A stretch of 64,000 bases of DNA from assembly GCA_963070105.1 (NCBI GenBank), contig OY718803.1, positions 9,405,823-9,469,822 of the forward strand, in the 5' to 3' direction. The notes beneath the pieces were generated by a model, which was not told the DNA's origin, did no database searches, and saw nothing but the letters and a program-made list of their open reading frames with translations. The first letter of the stretch is position 1. Each line of letters starts with the position of its first letter. The DNA comes from Litomosoides sigmodontis (Eukaryota; Nematoda; Chromadorea; Rhabditida; Onchocercidae). Both the position numbers and the translations under genes were made by a program. Of this stretch, positions 34,418 to 48,300 are shown one piece after another.

Positions 34418-37270
34418 ATGCTTCCAAGAAGTCAGCAGGTGATGCTTCAGCTTAGGAGGCACGTTCTAACGGAATTATCATCTTTGCCGTTAGTGAAAAT
34501 GTTGCCAAGACAAAGTCTAATTGCTAACGGTTGCCAAATCAGGCACATCTCTTTTTTCAGAAGCGATCCACAATCTCCAACGGTTCCCGAGGTAGTGGTA
34601 AGTTCGTGGTTCATATGTATGATGACTCGGTTATGGCGGTCAATATCAGTGTAAAAAATCTGATTTGGTAGTGTTTAAGTAGTTTATTGTTAAAGCTGAA
34701 TCATATCTACATGGCCTTAACTAGGCTCTATCGAGCTTGGTAGAGTTCGATTCAAGTTGTATGGAATGAATTTGGCTAGACTAATTTTAAACTACTTTGT
34801 TGCAGGCTGCACCTGCAAATACACCATTCGTTTCTACAGATGCAACAGATTTTACTCTAATTGAAGAATTGCAACTGGGGTTGGTGAAAGATTTTCATTT
34901 CCTTGATTTCATTGGTGGGAATTCATTGGTCAAAGAGTACAACCTTTTTTCATGGTGGAGTCCGGCGTCATGGTTTCGACTAGCATTGGAATATATGCAT
35001 TTTAATATTGATTTACCGTGGTGGTTAACAGTCGTATGTGGTAAGTATCCACAGTCAGACATTAAATATGACTGATAAATTATTTACTGGTAATTTCGTG
35101 GTTGCTGGGGTTCTGATGGAGTTACTCGTGAAGTAAGAGCATAGAGGAGCCGGTGCATCGAAGACTTATGTAAATAAGGTTAAAATCCCTAAATATGGCG
35201 CATAATTTTGCTAAGTAAAATTTTTTCTCATTCTGATTTTTTCGTCCTTAACGTTTTAACTCAAAACAGTGGGTTCCAACTTTGTTTGCGTTTAATCATT
35301 TTTTTGATCATTTTCTACTTTATTTGTTAAGAATTCGATTTTAGCGACAACGAGTTTGCGGTTGATAATGATATTTGTACCGATTGCCTCTCATCGACTT
35401 ATGGGACGGGTACAGTTATACAAAAAAGATATTGATGAATTTAAAGAAAAAATGGAAATTGCTCAAAAAGGCGGAAATTTTTTGCAAAGTTTGTTTTTTA
35501 TTTTTCACCAGTAAATACCATGTTCTATTTTCCCGCAAAATTTTGTTTGTTCAATCATTATTCATTAAAACATTTTCCTTTCACGAAGTTCTACATTTCA
35601 ATTCTTTAAATAAGTACTGAACTTTTTCCATTAGTACCTATCTATGCAGTTAGGCTTATTATCATTTATGGTTTGAAATTACTTCAAATTCTCTTCAACT
35701 TACTAGTACGACTTGTTGTATTCATGCTTATATGTGTCCCTTCATTTCTTAAAATAGTAATTGTTGTGCAAAGCGTCTTGCCCATCACAACCAATGCTCG
35801 TACAATTGTGCAATGCTTGTGACAGCAGGTGTGGAAAGCATTTTTCCGTTTTGAGATAACAGTACAAGTATTAATGGAATGAGGGCTTACACGTTGGTTT
35901 GCTAAAATTTTGGAACTCATTTACCGAAAAACTGAATTTCAGCCATGGAAATTCAGAAAGAGCTGAAAGATTTTTTGAAAGCCAAAGACATCAAGCTATA
36001 TCAACAGTTTATACTTATGTGTCTGAATGGTGTTATTTTTATGACACAGTTTATTGCAATCAAAAAATTGGCAGATGCTGCGTAAGCTTTATCGTTAGAT
36101 TTGGAAGTAAATTATGTGTTTATGGAACATCTCCTTGTACTTTACTTTTCAGTTTTCCCGGCATGAGCACTGGCGGTTTGTACTGGTTCAAGGATTTGAC
36201 CGTGCCGGATCCGCATTATTTGCTTCCATTGATCTCTGCTGTCACAGTCGCTGTTGTATTTAAAGTAAACCAATTCGAATCCTTTGTTTGCTTACGGTTT
36301 ATTATAATTATTAGCTTCATAATCTTCAGCACGCATTTGCGCTCTCAATAAATATGAAAAATTTTTGGGCTGTTTTCTTTCATTATTAGGCTTCGAGTTT
36401 CAGGAATTCTAGTTTAGAAAGATATAAAGATGTTCAGATTGAAGTTTGAATTTGAAGTAGGTAGGATAATATAGATCTCAAAATGGTCTTTACCTCTTTG
36501 TTTTTTCCTTTATCATCTGGGAGCTGTTTTCGAGTAGATGGGGGCCGAAACTGGTGGAGCAAGTCAGGGCGCTAACCCACAGATACAAAAGATGCTAACA
36601 AGAATCGGACCAGTTGTGGTTTTTGCATGCAGTACTAAAGTTTCCTCGGTAAGTTTTTCCTTATTTGCAGAATGTATCACAGTTAGCAATTTAAAAGTTT
36701 TAGTGCATAAGGTCAGTAGTGGGTGTTCAAAATTAAATGCAATTGACATAAGGAAGAAAACAAGCTGCAACAAGTTTGCCATTTTATATGAATTAAATGA
36801 CGATGAAAGCGAAATTTTAACTTTCTGAACTTCAAATTAGTGCTTCTTCTATTCCGATCCATTATTTAATTTTTGAGATTATTTATTAACATTATAATTC
36901 TAATTATGCACGACTTATACATGTTTTAGTGGTATATAAAGTCCGGTGGAATTTCTAGGCTATAGCTTTATACTGGTGTACATCAAATATGGTCTCCGTA
37001 ATGCTTTCTGGAATATTCAGAATTCCATTAGTCCGTGGTTTCCTAAAGATACCTCAGCTGCCATCAAAACAAGTGCATTCCTGCGGGAGTGCTGTAGGTC
37101 GAAGTATTGATCAGAGGACTATGAAAAAGTAAATCTTTTCACTGAACGTTGTTAGTAGAGAGAGTGTGTCATCAAATTTGTCGAAATTTTATTTTTACTG
37201 AACCATTTTGTTTTTTAGGCAAGTTAAAAAGACATCTGCTGAAAGGGCAAAGGATGCTGCGGAAGAATAG
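34418..37270 (+). CDS. OXA1/YidC-family mitochondrial insertase, tandem copy 2
   Basis: Eight exons: 34418-34597, 34806-35040, 35345-35488, 35943-36081, 36153-36264, 36538-36648, 36959-37128, 37219-37270 (380 residues). The N-terminus is basic (MLPRSQQVMLQLRRH). The core reads NLFSWWSPASWFRLALEYMH, LPWWLTVVCATTSLRL, GVIFMTQFIAIKKL, FPGMSTGGLYWFKDLTVPDP and ALYWCTSNMVS, the closest of the three to the family consensus as I know it. Between helices 1 and 2 lies a charged matrix loop (KEKMEIAQKGG...KELKDFLKAKD), typical of OXA1. The C-terminal tail is short and Lys-rich. Intron phases match copies 1 and 3 at the first six junctions. Confidence 0.88.
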
Positions 37271-38160
37271 GAATCAGAAAAGTGCAGAAGGTTGGTTGTT
37301 CACATGAATTTTTCTGTGCTAAAATATTCGGGATTTTTTTCCAACTTTTGTGGTGGCAGTTTGAGATGATGTTCATTTCAGAACTGGAATTATTTCAAAT
37401 GAAATGGAAGAGTTGAAAAGGAGATATAATTATGTCGTGGTATATTGTACATGTTTCAGAATATATAGGCTTGTTAATTTTCTTATCGTCTCCAAACTTA
37501 TATCTTATTGTCTGGATCGAATTGACAACTTGTTGATCAGTTGCCAAAAATATAACTTTTATTTTACTCTCGATTTTTCTCCTCAATCCTAGAGGAGCTC
37601 AATTTCCATCTTATTTGAGAAAGAGTTTGTCATATTATTCGAAAAGTAATAACATGGCTGTTATATTTAATTTTGAATCCTTTTGTGCTTTTTTTGCGGT
37701 GCTTTGTTCCAACAATTTTGGTACACAAAGGTTAGGTTTGGATTCTTGGAGGAGTCTATTATATTTTCGTTTCTTGTTGTTTTCTTTATAAATTATCGAA
37801 TAAGAAATATGAAGAAAGTTTGTCTTAATTTTGGTCTATTCTCAGTTTTGAGTTCGCTTGAAATTATTTTACATAATTTTTGCATATGTTCCCCATGTAT
37901 CCAATTTAAGGGTCATGTTTCACTTCTTTGTTATCATATGTTCTAGCGTAGAATGATGTTCAGTATATGTCTCTATTCGGTTAAGTCATTGTACCAGACG
38001 TACATCACAGAGACTACCGGGCAATCAGTACAATTGTAGTTTGGTACTGGCCTTTGTAGACATGTGTAAAATGGAGATACTTATAAGGTTTGATTTTAGA
38101 TTGCTATTCACATGGTGTGAAATTCTGGTAATCACCTTTTTTTCTTAATTATTACTGGAA
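37271..38160. other. Spacer between OXA1-like copies 2 and 3
   Basis: 890 bp, AT-rich, no supportable gene. Open frames at 37404-37592 and 37683-37946 have no motif. Confidence 0.4.
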
Positions 38161-41149
38161 ATGACGACAGCGCTTTTACTGGGTGGATCTCGTCTAATTG
38201 TGCAACGTTTTTACGCTGCAGCTACCTCTGTTGGTACAGCAACAGCTCGCACTTCCAGTTTTCAGTTGCATCACTGCGTAGTTGGCGTTCGGTACGCGTC
38301 TACAGCAAAAGATATCTTCGTTCCATCACAAGATTCTCTGGCGGTGCGTTCAAGTTGATTGAAATTTGGTTTTTGATTTGACATGAGAAAATTCTAATTT
38401 ACAGCAAATCTTTTAAAAAGTTTGATTGCCTCTGTTAGCCAAGCAAATATATCTAACAAACAAGAAAACAGTAGGGGAAGTATTCTAGTAAACTCTCGGC
38501 AAGGTAATTCTAAACTAGAAGTTCTTCGCTCAATTTTACATTAATGTTTATGTTTTCATAGAAAAATACAGTATTTGCTGAGGCAGCAAACGTAGTCTAA
38601 TTATAATTAACATAGGTGGTTGGGGTAAGTCACATACCTTGTTTGAATAAGTAAACATGAAGAATTAAAGATATACAGATTTTGAAATTTATTATCATGC
38701 TTTTAAATGAAGCATTTGATTAGAGTAGTTGTTAAAATGTCGATTCGAGGTCAATAAACTAACGCTTTAATTTTGTTTGCGAACTGATTTGAATTTCTTC
38801 GGTCTGTAGTGCTATGAATGTCTGAGGATTTTTCAGGGTATACCAGATATTCCGATAATAAGTGTGCTTCCGGAAGAAGTAGCTGGTTCGAAATTCGCCT
38901 TTTATGAGAAATGGCTTCTGAAGATCGATATATTTGATATGCTTGGTCTAAATGGTGCATCAACTGTAGATAGCATTGGGCTTTTTTCATGGTATTCACC
39001 TGCTTCATGGTATCGAATTGGTTTAGAATTTATTCACAATTATTTCGATCTTCCCTGGTTTGCTTCTATCATATGTAGTAAGTATTTTATATATGCCTTA
39101 GATATAAAGAGCGAGGTTGTAGCGAATTTCTGAGCAAAAATTAGTGGTTCAAATTTCTGCCTAAAAACATTCTTGAGGATGCTAAAATTCTACTACTTTT
39201 TTAACTGAACTGGATTTTAATTAAGTGATTGTTGCTTGCTCCTATAGTTCTCTTCCTAATTTTCTCAATTATCTACGCTTTTCAGCTACGTTATGTTTAC
39301 GACTAGCATTTCTGCGGGCAACCTTATTCTTGCAAAGGTTTCCACTAAAGAAAATGATACATGATGAGACATTGAGAATGTACGATGAGAAGAAGAAAGA
39401 AGCTCGAGAAGTAATTCGTAGCGAAGCACTATGTTAACTTTTTTTTAGTTTTGACATCTTTGTGGTTTTAATAGAAATGCAATAATTTTATTCAAACAAT
39501 TCTATTTGATTGGAGATGATATTTAATAATTGTGTTATCATTATCAAGGAAAACAAATTCTACATAAGCGGTTCGAAAATGTCATTTTTCAAATTGCGAT
39601 AGTGGTTGAAAGGCAGCGAAAAGAGCAAAATTTAATCTGCAACTATTTTAGTTCATGACTTTAATAATAACGAGGTTCTCAGTCCACTAATGGTGCAGAA
39701 TGTCCATCATTTTAGATCGGAAGATATCGCATGACGAAAATGTTTATGTGGATACTTATAATTTAAGATCCTCCAATAGGTATTATTATTTTGTGATTAA
39801 CTCAGTTTTGTTTATTTCGCAATATCGTGGTCTGATTATGATGGCAGAAAACAAGTAAGCCAATTTGCTTTCTATTTGTTCATTTCAAGCTCCGATCCTG
39901 AGCAACATTGTAATCTTATACTTTTTTTTTTTTTGAAATGAAGTGTCAGTAACATCTGTGGAAAAAAGAATAAAAGAGTGAGAACTCTTTTAATTGAAAT
40001 AACCACAGTTTGGTGAGTCGTCAGTCAAGACTGATATATGAGAGGCTAGTAATCTGCTTGCTGAATTTTGTAGTTTTCCCGGTTGGGACACAGGTGGTGC
40101 GCTGTGGTTCCTAGATCTAACAACGACCGATCCTAATTTTTCCGTGCCAGCGCTCTCATCTGTTCTCATTGGATGCACACTTTTTGTAAGTTACTTTGTC
40201 TGTACGCTTTGTTTAAATTTATTGAAATCATGATTCGATTTGAAGAAAAATTTTAAAATTGTTTTTCAGCTTGGATATGATCCAACTGGCACCGCATCAG
40301 CCGGCAAATACGTCAAAGCGTTCAAGTATCTTGTGATACCAGCTGGTGTATTCTTCTTTAGCTCAAGAGTTCCTGTTGTACGTTTCGTTTTGCATTTCAT
40401 AAATATCTTTCTAATTTCCACTGCCTTATATAAAAGTTGCCAAATAAACAAGAAAATTTGTCAAAAGCACTTGCTTTTTACTTCCAATTGACTATTTGTG
40501 CTACAGCTAACTCATCAACTCACATACAATTGAGTTTTAAACATTTTAAAGGAACATAAAATCTTTAGAATGAAATTTAATATCAGTCTGACTTGTGTTA
40601 ATTTTTGCCTATTCAACATTCTGGCACATTTCATTTTTTTGCGCCTTCTTTCTAGGCCGTCTCGATATACTGGTGTGCCTCAAACCTCTTCAGTCTTTTG
40701 TTGACAACAACTTTGCGCATACCTAAAATCCGTTATGCTCTTGATGTCCCATTAAAAGTAACAAAGTCAAGTTCGGCGACATTCCAAAGAGCGTGGAAGC
40801 GTGCATTTAGTAATGTTTTTTAATTTTCGCTTATTTTTTCTAATTATAGGTAATCCTATTAATGTTCAAAAATTATGGATCCGAACTTAATTAGTTGTAC
40901 CGCTGTAGGTGCAACTAATTAGAAATTAATGCCAACTAAAAAAGTAACCTGAAATTTTGAATTTTATAAGGAATTGGAAGAAATGGGAATGTTGTTTAAA
41001 CTACAGTCCGCCACTTATTTTGCTCCTTTTTAGGCTGGAAAAAGGAAACAGAAAAACAGGCTCAGTCACGACCAGTAATGTGGGAAATAATGCAGCGACA
41101 AGATTTGGAAAGATTTGCAAAAGCTGGTGGACCGGGCATTACGAAGTGA
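38161..41149 (+). CDS. OXA1/YidC-family mitochondrial insertase, tandem copy 3
   Basis: Exons 38161-38343, 38837-39077, 39286-39417, 39716-39854, 40074-40185, 40270-40377, 40656-40809, 41034-41149 (394 residues). The third exon's donor (C|GTAGCG) is weak and inferred from phase. The N-terminus is Ser/Thr/Arg-rich without acids (MTTALLLGGSRLIVQRFYAA), a good mitochondrial presequence. Core motifs: GLFSWYSPASWYRIGLEFIH, LPWFASIICTTLCLRL, VLFISQYRGLI, FPGWDTGGALWFLDLTTTDP and SIYWCASNLFSLL. The tail is basic and ends KAGGPGITK, resembling the tail of copy 1. The 39716-39854 exon is exactly as long as its counterpart in copy 2 (139 nt). Confidence 0.83.
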
Positions 41150-42345
41150 TAGTTAATAAAGCTGCAATGAAATCGGAACCTTCTTTTATAATGTTTTTGT
41201 AGCTGTCTGCAAGAAACTTTTTCACTTGATTTTTATAATGGAAGTAAATATTTCCAGGATGTCACTACAAGCAGTCATTTTCTGAACAAGTGATTCTCCA
41301 AAATAACAGCATTTTATTGTCAAAAAGCTTAAGTTTTATAAAAATGTGTGATTCATTGCGCTTGAGATAAGTTACATAAAAAGGAAAGAGCCAGAATTCT
41401 CCATCAGTGAAAACGATAAAAGCTTTTGGCAAACAATCATGTTACACTCAGCGCACAAGATTTACAATAGATGCATTATGAAATAGCAGGGAGAATCACG
41501 AAATCGTAATTTGAACTACATTCTTCCATTTTAATATTTAATCTTAGAAATATCAGAAACTTACCTAATACGGATTTAAAATTGTAAATTTCGTCGTGTA
41601 AGAATAGTTCAGTTTTATCGTATTTTACATAAAATGCTGTCACTTTAATTACTCCAACACAATTAATACAATTATTGTATTGTAAATGGTAAGGTAAATT
41701 ACACACACAAGTACTGTGGCAAACAAATCTTCAATCATCATGATTATATGAAATTGTGAATTTTCCCATCCTATAGTTAATTCACATGAAGAAACGAAGT
41801 GCTGGGAATCATTAAATCATTTAAGCAATTTACAAGTAGCAGAGCTTTATTTGAACTTTTTATATTCCTCAGTTTCAGTTCTTTTTTTTGCTCCCATGCT
41901 CTTCATCCTACACTAAATTACGCAATAATATTAAATCCATAACTGTCGACGGTGTGTAGTTTTCAGGAAAAAATCGCTTTATTTAAGAAAAAATCAAGTT
42001 TAGCTAAATTAGCTAACTTTTCTCGTTTGCCCAATTTTTCCATATTACTGTGAACAATTTGCCGATGAATTAGCAAAATTTAAAAGGTATTTCTGAAGTT
42101 CTTTTCGTCTTTTTATGTGAGAAAAAAAACAAGGAGGCATATTTTAAATAAAGCTATCAAAGTATTGTATTATCATTCATAAAACTGTAAGAAATGTAAC
42201 GGCTAATTTTGGCATTGCTAGGAAAAAAGAGTTAGAGTTTGAAATTGAAACTATTGGTAACGATAGTATGTTATCGTCATTGTAAAAAGTAAATTTTAGA
42301 AATGATTTAGAAATGATAAAATAAAAGTAAATTTTCATTTCGTTG
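41150..42345. other. Convergent intergenic region
   Basis: It lies between the stop of OXA1-like copy 3 (+) and the stop of the ZP gene (-). AT-rich; nothing recognisable beyond presumed 3' UTRs. Confidence 0.45.
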
Positions 42346-45300
42346 TTACTGTTGCTGTGATGATGGTGGTGGTGGTGTGAAATTTGCTGCTAATTTAATG
42401 GGTCCGTACCGTTGTCGTCTAAGATAGCGACAATATCCGTGTACAGTAATTGCCAATAACACGGTTAATGCCGATAAACCCGTCGAAATACCTAACCATA
42501 AACGCGATAAGCAATATTGCTTCGATGCTAAAAATAAAACATATTGAAATATTTATTAAATATTTCACGATTTTAATGGGAGAAAATTTTTTATCAAATT
42601 AACTTTACTTCAAAAAGTAACTTTAAACTTTTTTTTTGCTAAAAACTATGAAGTCAATGCTTTTTTTATAAAAAAAACGAACAATTATTATTAAAGGTTT
42701 TGATGTGACGTTCGTAATCGGTGCGATAAGTCTCCGAACTACAGTACTCATCAGTTTTATCACCGAAACAAATGTCGGCATGAACATACTGCTGGAACAA
42801 TTTGTTCTCGCGTCGTTTTCGGATAACTTTTAATTCCGGATCGGATAGAAGAGCATTTGTTGCTGATGTTATCAAATCTGGACAGAATGGTGGCTGCAAA
42901 ATTTTAATTAATGGAATTTTTTTTTAGAATTCAATTTTTTCGAGAATTTCAAACATTGTTATTTATCTAATTACTTTTAATTTATTTCTAATAATACGGA
43001 ATTTGTATTCAATCAATCAAAAATATAATCAATCATTTTTTCTTTTAAAAATACTTATTTAAAAGAGAAAAATAAATAGTTCTGAATGATTGTTGTTAAA
43101 AACGCTCGCTCACCGACGGTATACTATCGCAACTGGTTAAACCGGATACGGTATCCGGAATATCGGTGCATATTTCAATAGAACATTTGATAGTAAGTTG
43201 ATTGATGTCCGGTACTTTGAATGCGTGCCAATGCACTCGAGCTATGTCATGATAGGTGTCGTAGTGTGGATGAGTAAAGATGTTGATATCTGTTGAGCAA
43301 CTAAAACTATTTTTTTTTAAATAACTTGCAATTATCAACGTTCGCATCATCTTGTTTTGTAAAACTTTTTTCTTTAAAATTTAAAATTTACTTCTTTAAA
43401 TTTCAAGAAAGAAAAAAAATAATTTTCTTTTTTGACTACATAAATGTACCCCTGTTGATCGATCACCATATATTCCTCATTACTAAACGTATCTCGTACC
43501 GTACAATTTCGTACATGAAATCCATAAGCATCTGAAATTATTTATTCAAAAATTAAATTTTCTTAAAATTTCAATAAATTGCGAAAAATTACGGTCTATC
43601 GGAGTCGTTTACTTGACAAATGTGAATACATTTCACACGTGAACTATTCAGATGAAACTATTCAGTTCGTGAACTATTCAGATGAAAATTCTCCTAGCTA
43701 ATTTGATTGCTTTTGCAGTTAAAAAGTTTGCAGCAAGAAAACTAAATAAATTTGAAAAATGTTCACAGCGCGTTTTGGAATTTCAGAAACTGCGACTATA
43801 ACAATGTTAGTTACAAATATTAGCAAAAAAAGAAGGAGGAAGCGCAATTTTCGTATTTTTTTCCTTCTGAAAAATAATTCCTAAATTATTTCACTCAGTT
43901 GAAATTAGTAAATTAATAAAAAACTTAAAGAAAATGTAAAAAGTCTAATTTCTAGTCGAAATTACTAAGGTAACAAATTCTTCTACCACTTAAATTCTTG
44001 GTAATTTTCCAAATGTGTGAAAAATTCAGATTTAGCTAAAGCAAAATTTGCACATTGATATTTCAAAAAATAAAGAAAACTGACAAATAATGGAAGACTG
44101 CGCTGGAAGACTATTTGAAATTAGAAGTAAATGGATTAAAATTGAACGGAGAACTGCAAAAAGTTGCATTATTGAAAAATTCAGAAAATTTCATTCCGTA
44201 ATCTTAGAATTATATTTAAGTTGATGACCTGATTCCGGTACCAAACTCCATTCAATCCTCATCGGTTGTCCAATGTTAACAACTTCCGTTTCAGTGCCAT
44301 CATCACCATGTCCATGTTCCTCCTCTGCGACTATTCGCATCATGCATTCCGGAACCTGTGCCTTATGTTCCAGTTTCGTCGGTATTAGCCGTAACCTTCA
44401 GACCGAATAATAAAACTGTGAGCAATAAAGGAATTAAAATAGCATTCTCCTGCTTACTACAACACTACAAAACTTCACTGTACTTCCGGAAAACAAAAAG
44501 GTGCCAAATTTGCAGTGCGAAAAATCAAAAAGTGTTTGCTGCATTAGGCATCAATTTACAAAAATGAAGCAGTTATCAGTCAATTCATGTAAGTTATCAG
44601 TTAATTAGGTCGCTTACTCTTCCAGTGCTTCTTCAATACGTTTCGGTATTACTTGTTTCTGATATTGTATTTTCTGATGCATACATTGCGTTAAAAACGA
44701 TTGCATTGTGCTTGTATTGTCTCTTTGTTGAAACACAACAATAATTTTCATGTGATATTGGGTTTCCGGTCGTTGCTCTTCTGAAAAATTATTTTTAACT
44801 TTCAGGTTATCGGTTATTTCAGATTATTATCAAGTAAGTTAATTAATTCTAGGAAACACCTATCACTAAATTGTGATGTGTGGTGAAATTAGTTGCAACA
44901 CTCCATCTAGTCGAAAAAAAAAAACCGAAAACTGCTAATGTTCATTTAGCTTCTCCGAACATTTCAAAATATCAAATATTAAAATGTCTTAATTCGTTAT
45001 CATATCACTAAAATTACCGACCGCTATTTCGCATACCGCACGTAGCGTATGACATCGTTACATTGATCAAAGTTGCTTTATCAAATGTGAAATAGCACCT
45101 AAAATATGTGAAAATTGTTTGAGCAATATAACGGATGGAAATTAATTAATTCACTGTAAATTCGAATTAAAGTTTTGCAAAATTTTCGGAAAATTAAAAA
45201 TGCCAACTAGGCAAGCTAAGTGCAAATGAGATGACAAGCGTGATGTTTCGCTGAACAGGCTTACAGCACAATTCGCTCTTTTTACTTATTACATATTTTT

Positions 45301-48300
45301 TTCGGACTAATTTTAATTCACAAACTCGGCAGCATGTTTTCGATCATGAGCAAAAATTTGTCCCGTAAAGGGAAATAGCGTGTTAATTTCGAATTGCAAT
45401 CCATCTTGCTTACAGGTTAGACGAGCTTTGCCTAAAGTTGAAAGAACAAGAAATTAAATTTTGAAATTAATTAGAAAAAAAGGAATTTGATCTGCCGAGA
45501 TTTCCTATCAAGAAAGTAAAATTTCGTTAAAAAAAAACTTTGATATCCATTCTAGCTAATTCGTAGCGCAGCATAACATATCTCAATTTCAAAATTTCTT
45601 TTAATTCAGAGGGAAATATATGAAATGCAATGCAAAAATCACCACGTAAACGATTACGAACAATTCCGGTGGATGTCGCAGTGACACGTGACGTTACTGC
45701 GGTTGTTGCCGTGACATTGGATGGTAATTGAGTAGGATGTCTGAAAAGATACCGAAATATTTATAATAGTATTTTTTCTTCAATATAAATGTTAGCGAGA
45801 AAAATAGTTAAATACATTTTTGCCTTTTTAAAATGGCACTACAAATAATTTTTAAAGAACAATTTACGCAGTTAACATTTGTGATGGTTGAGAATAATCT
45901 GTTGGAAAGTTTTCCAACTGCTCGAACTTCGATTTACTCGTTGTTGCCATTTCGATGTTCGATGCAACTGTTGCTTGAGGAGTTGGGGTCGGTGTTCTCT
46001 GATGCGTTAATTGAACATCCTCCGCTATTTTTGTTGTTTCATATCCATCAGGCATAAATTCAATCGCACTGTTTCGTCCCTCTTCCATCGATGCTTCACT
46101 AATTGCGAAATTTGTTGTTGTTGTTGTTGTCGGAATTGTTGGCGTTTTGTTTATTCCAACTGCTTGCTTATAATTATTTGATATTTGCGTAACGCATAGT
46201 AACGTTGTTGTTGTTGCTGTTGTTGTTGTTGTCGTATCAGTATCGATCGTTGTGAATTCAGGTGTTGTAGGGTAAGTAAATCCTACGTTCGTTGCATAAT
46301 TTGTCTCTAGAGGTGCCGCTAAAATAAATTGCACAAATTCGTTTTAGTAATTAGTAATTTCATTTCTTGAAAAAAAAATGAATTTGAATTAAATTAAAAA
46401 ATGGAATGCAATAATAGCGCAATGCACAAACGACCAAGTAACTAATGGAAGACTTATATCGACTAATGGCAATGTTTACTGAAATATTTAGACAATTAAA
46501 TTGCAACCTAAAATGCAAATTGTATTTTGTGTTATGGAATTTTTCTCGTCATTTGCGCCATCCTTCTTTCGTTTACTATTTCGCTACACGTAAAAGCAAG
46601 GCATTGAAAGATGTCGCGTAACTGTGACGCTGATTGATGATAAGTGATAAAAATTTACCGATGTTGGCGCAGTGAACTGGAATTGCCGAATTGTATCCCG
46701 TGGTATCCGTAATCTGCTTCTGCTCCTCGGAATAGTCAATTACAGGCATCACTGACGGAGGTGCTGGACCGAGTTCTTTTGCTGGAAATGCATTTTTTTC
46801 ACTGTAATTTATCAGTGATTTTTGTGTTAATTGCTTGAGAGAGAGGGATGGAAAGAAAGAGAGGGAGAGAGAGAGAGAGAGGAAGAGATGAAATGAGTTA
46901 TGAATTTTAAGAGTGGGAAAGCATTGTTAGTTAGTGCGTGTTCAAATTTAATAATAACCCAAGTAATATTATTCTATAAAAATTTATTCGATATTTTTTA
47001 GCAGCCAGTTACGCTGACTCGAGCAATCCATGCTGACCGCTCGTCTTCAGGCCTAGAAGCCAGCCACACATAATGAGTGTGAAGGAAGCATTTATGAAAC
47101 TCCATGCCGATGGAAACTTTATTGAAAGCTCACATAAATTGCAGTGATGCGATCATGAAATCAATGCGAATCGAAACTTCACCAATTTATAAACGATCAA
47201 ATAAATATGAAGCAAAAATTTCTCATTTCTCACATTCATTCCATTTGAAACGAAATAAACGAGCAAGCTTATAAATGAATTTCCATGCATAATTATACAC
47301 TTACTTATGAAAATAATGTGGACATGATTGCTCACGATGATCCAATTACTTCCTTATTTTTATGATTTAATAACAGGTTATCAGCATACCGGATAGCTGC
47401 GGTTCGTAATTAGTTGTGGTAGTGTATTGCGGTGACGGATACGGATAGGTGTTCACATCGTTCTTGACATTCTTGGAATTAATCAACTCCTCCTCGGATG
47501 TGATACCTTGAAGCATATTCTCACTCACATTACTATCATCAACCGTTCCACCCTAAAATAACAGTTAAATTTTAAAAAAAAAAAACGAAAAACAAGGAAA
47601 AATAAAACGAATGAAACTTAACTATTTGTTGTTTTCATCCATTAGATAGTGTACTAATCAACAAAAAAAATCAAAAATTATTGTGCAAAAAAAAACGAAA
47701 TAATCAATGTAATTTTTCTCACTAGAAATTTACACGCATATTCAATTTGTCATCATTGGGAATTTCTACCACCTTTTCTTTTCCGCTTTTAAACAAAACA
47801 AAAATTTTATTATAAACTGTGAAAATTTTTGAATTTAATTTCTTCCATATTCACAACTACACACTTCTCTTTCATTTGCCATTTCACTGAACATTTTTGA
47901 AGAGAGAGTGGGAGGGAGAGAGAGAGAAAAAATTCTTTTTTTTTTTTAAATATCATCAATAAATTGATGTAAAATTTCTTTTTTTTACTTTGAAAAATTT
48001 GCGAGAAATGTTTGTTTTCCTATTTTACAATTTTTCAAATATCAGGAAAAAAACAAAGGAAAACCGGACTTCTCTGTGTGCATAATATGCTCGTTGATAG
48101 GAGAAATAACCTGTATGACGGAGAGATTTAGATATCGAACACGCCAATCTATCTGTCTATTTATGCTGTCTAGTTAGATCGTCCTACGTGTGCACAAGTT
48201 GCTCGGTTGACAGAGAGGGACGACGAAGACAACGAGTGAATGAATGACCTGTCAGGTGGGGTGGACGAAGAAAAATGATGGAAACATAGCGGTAGTAGAA

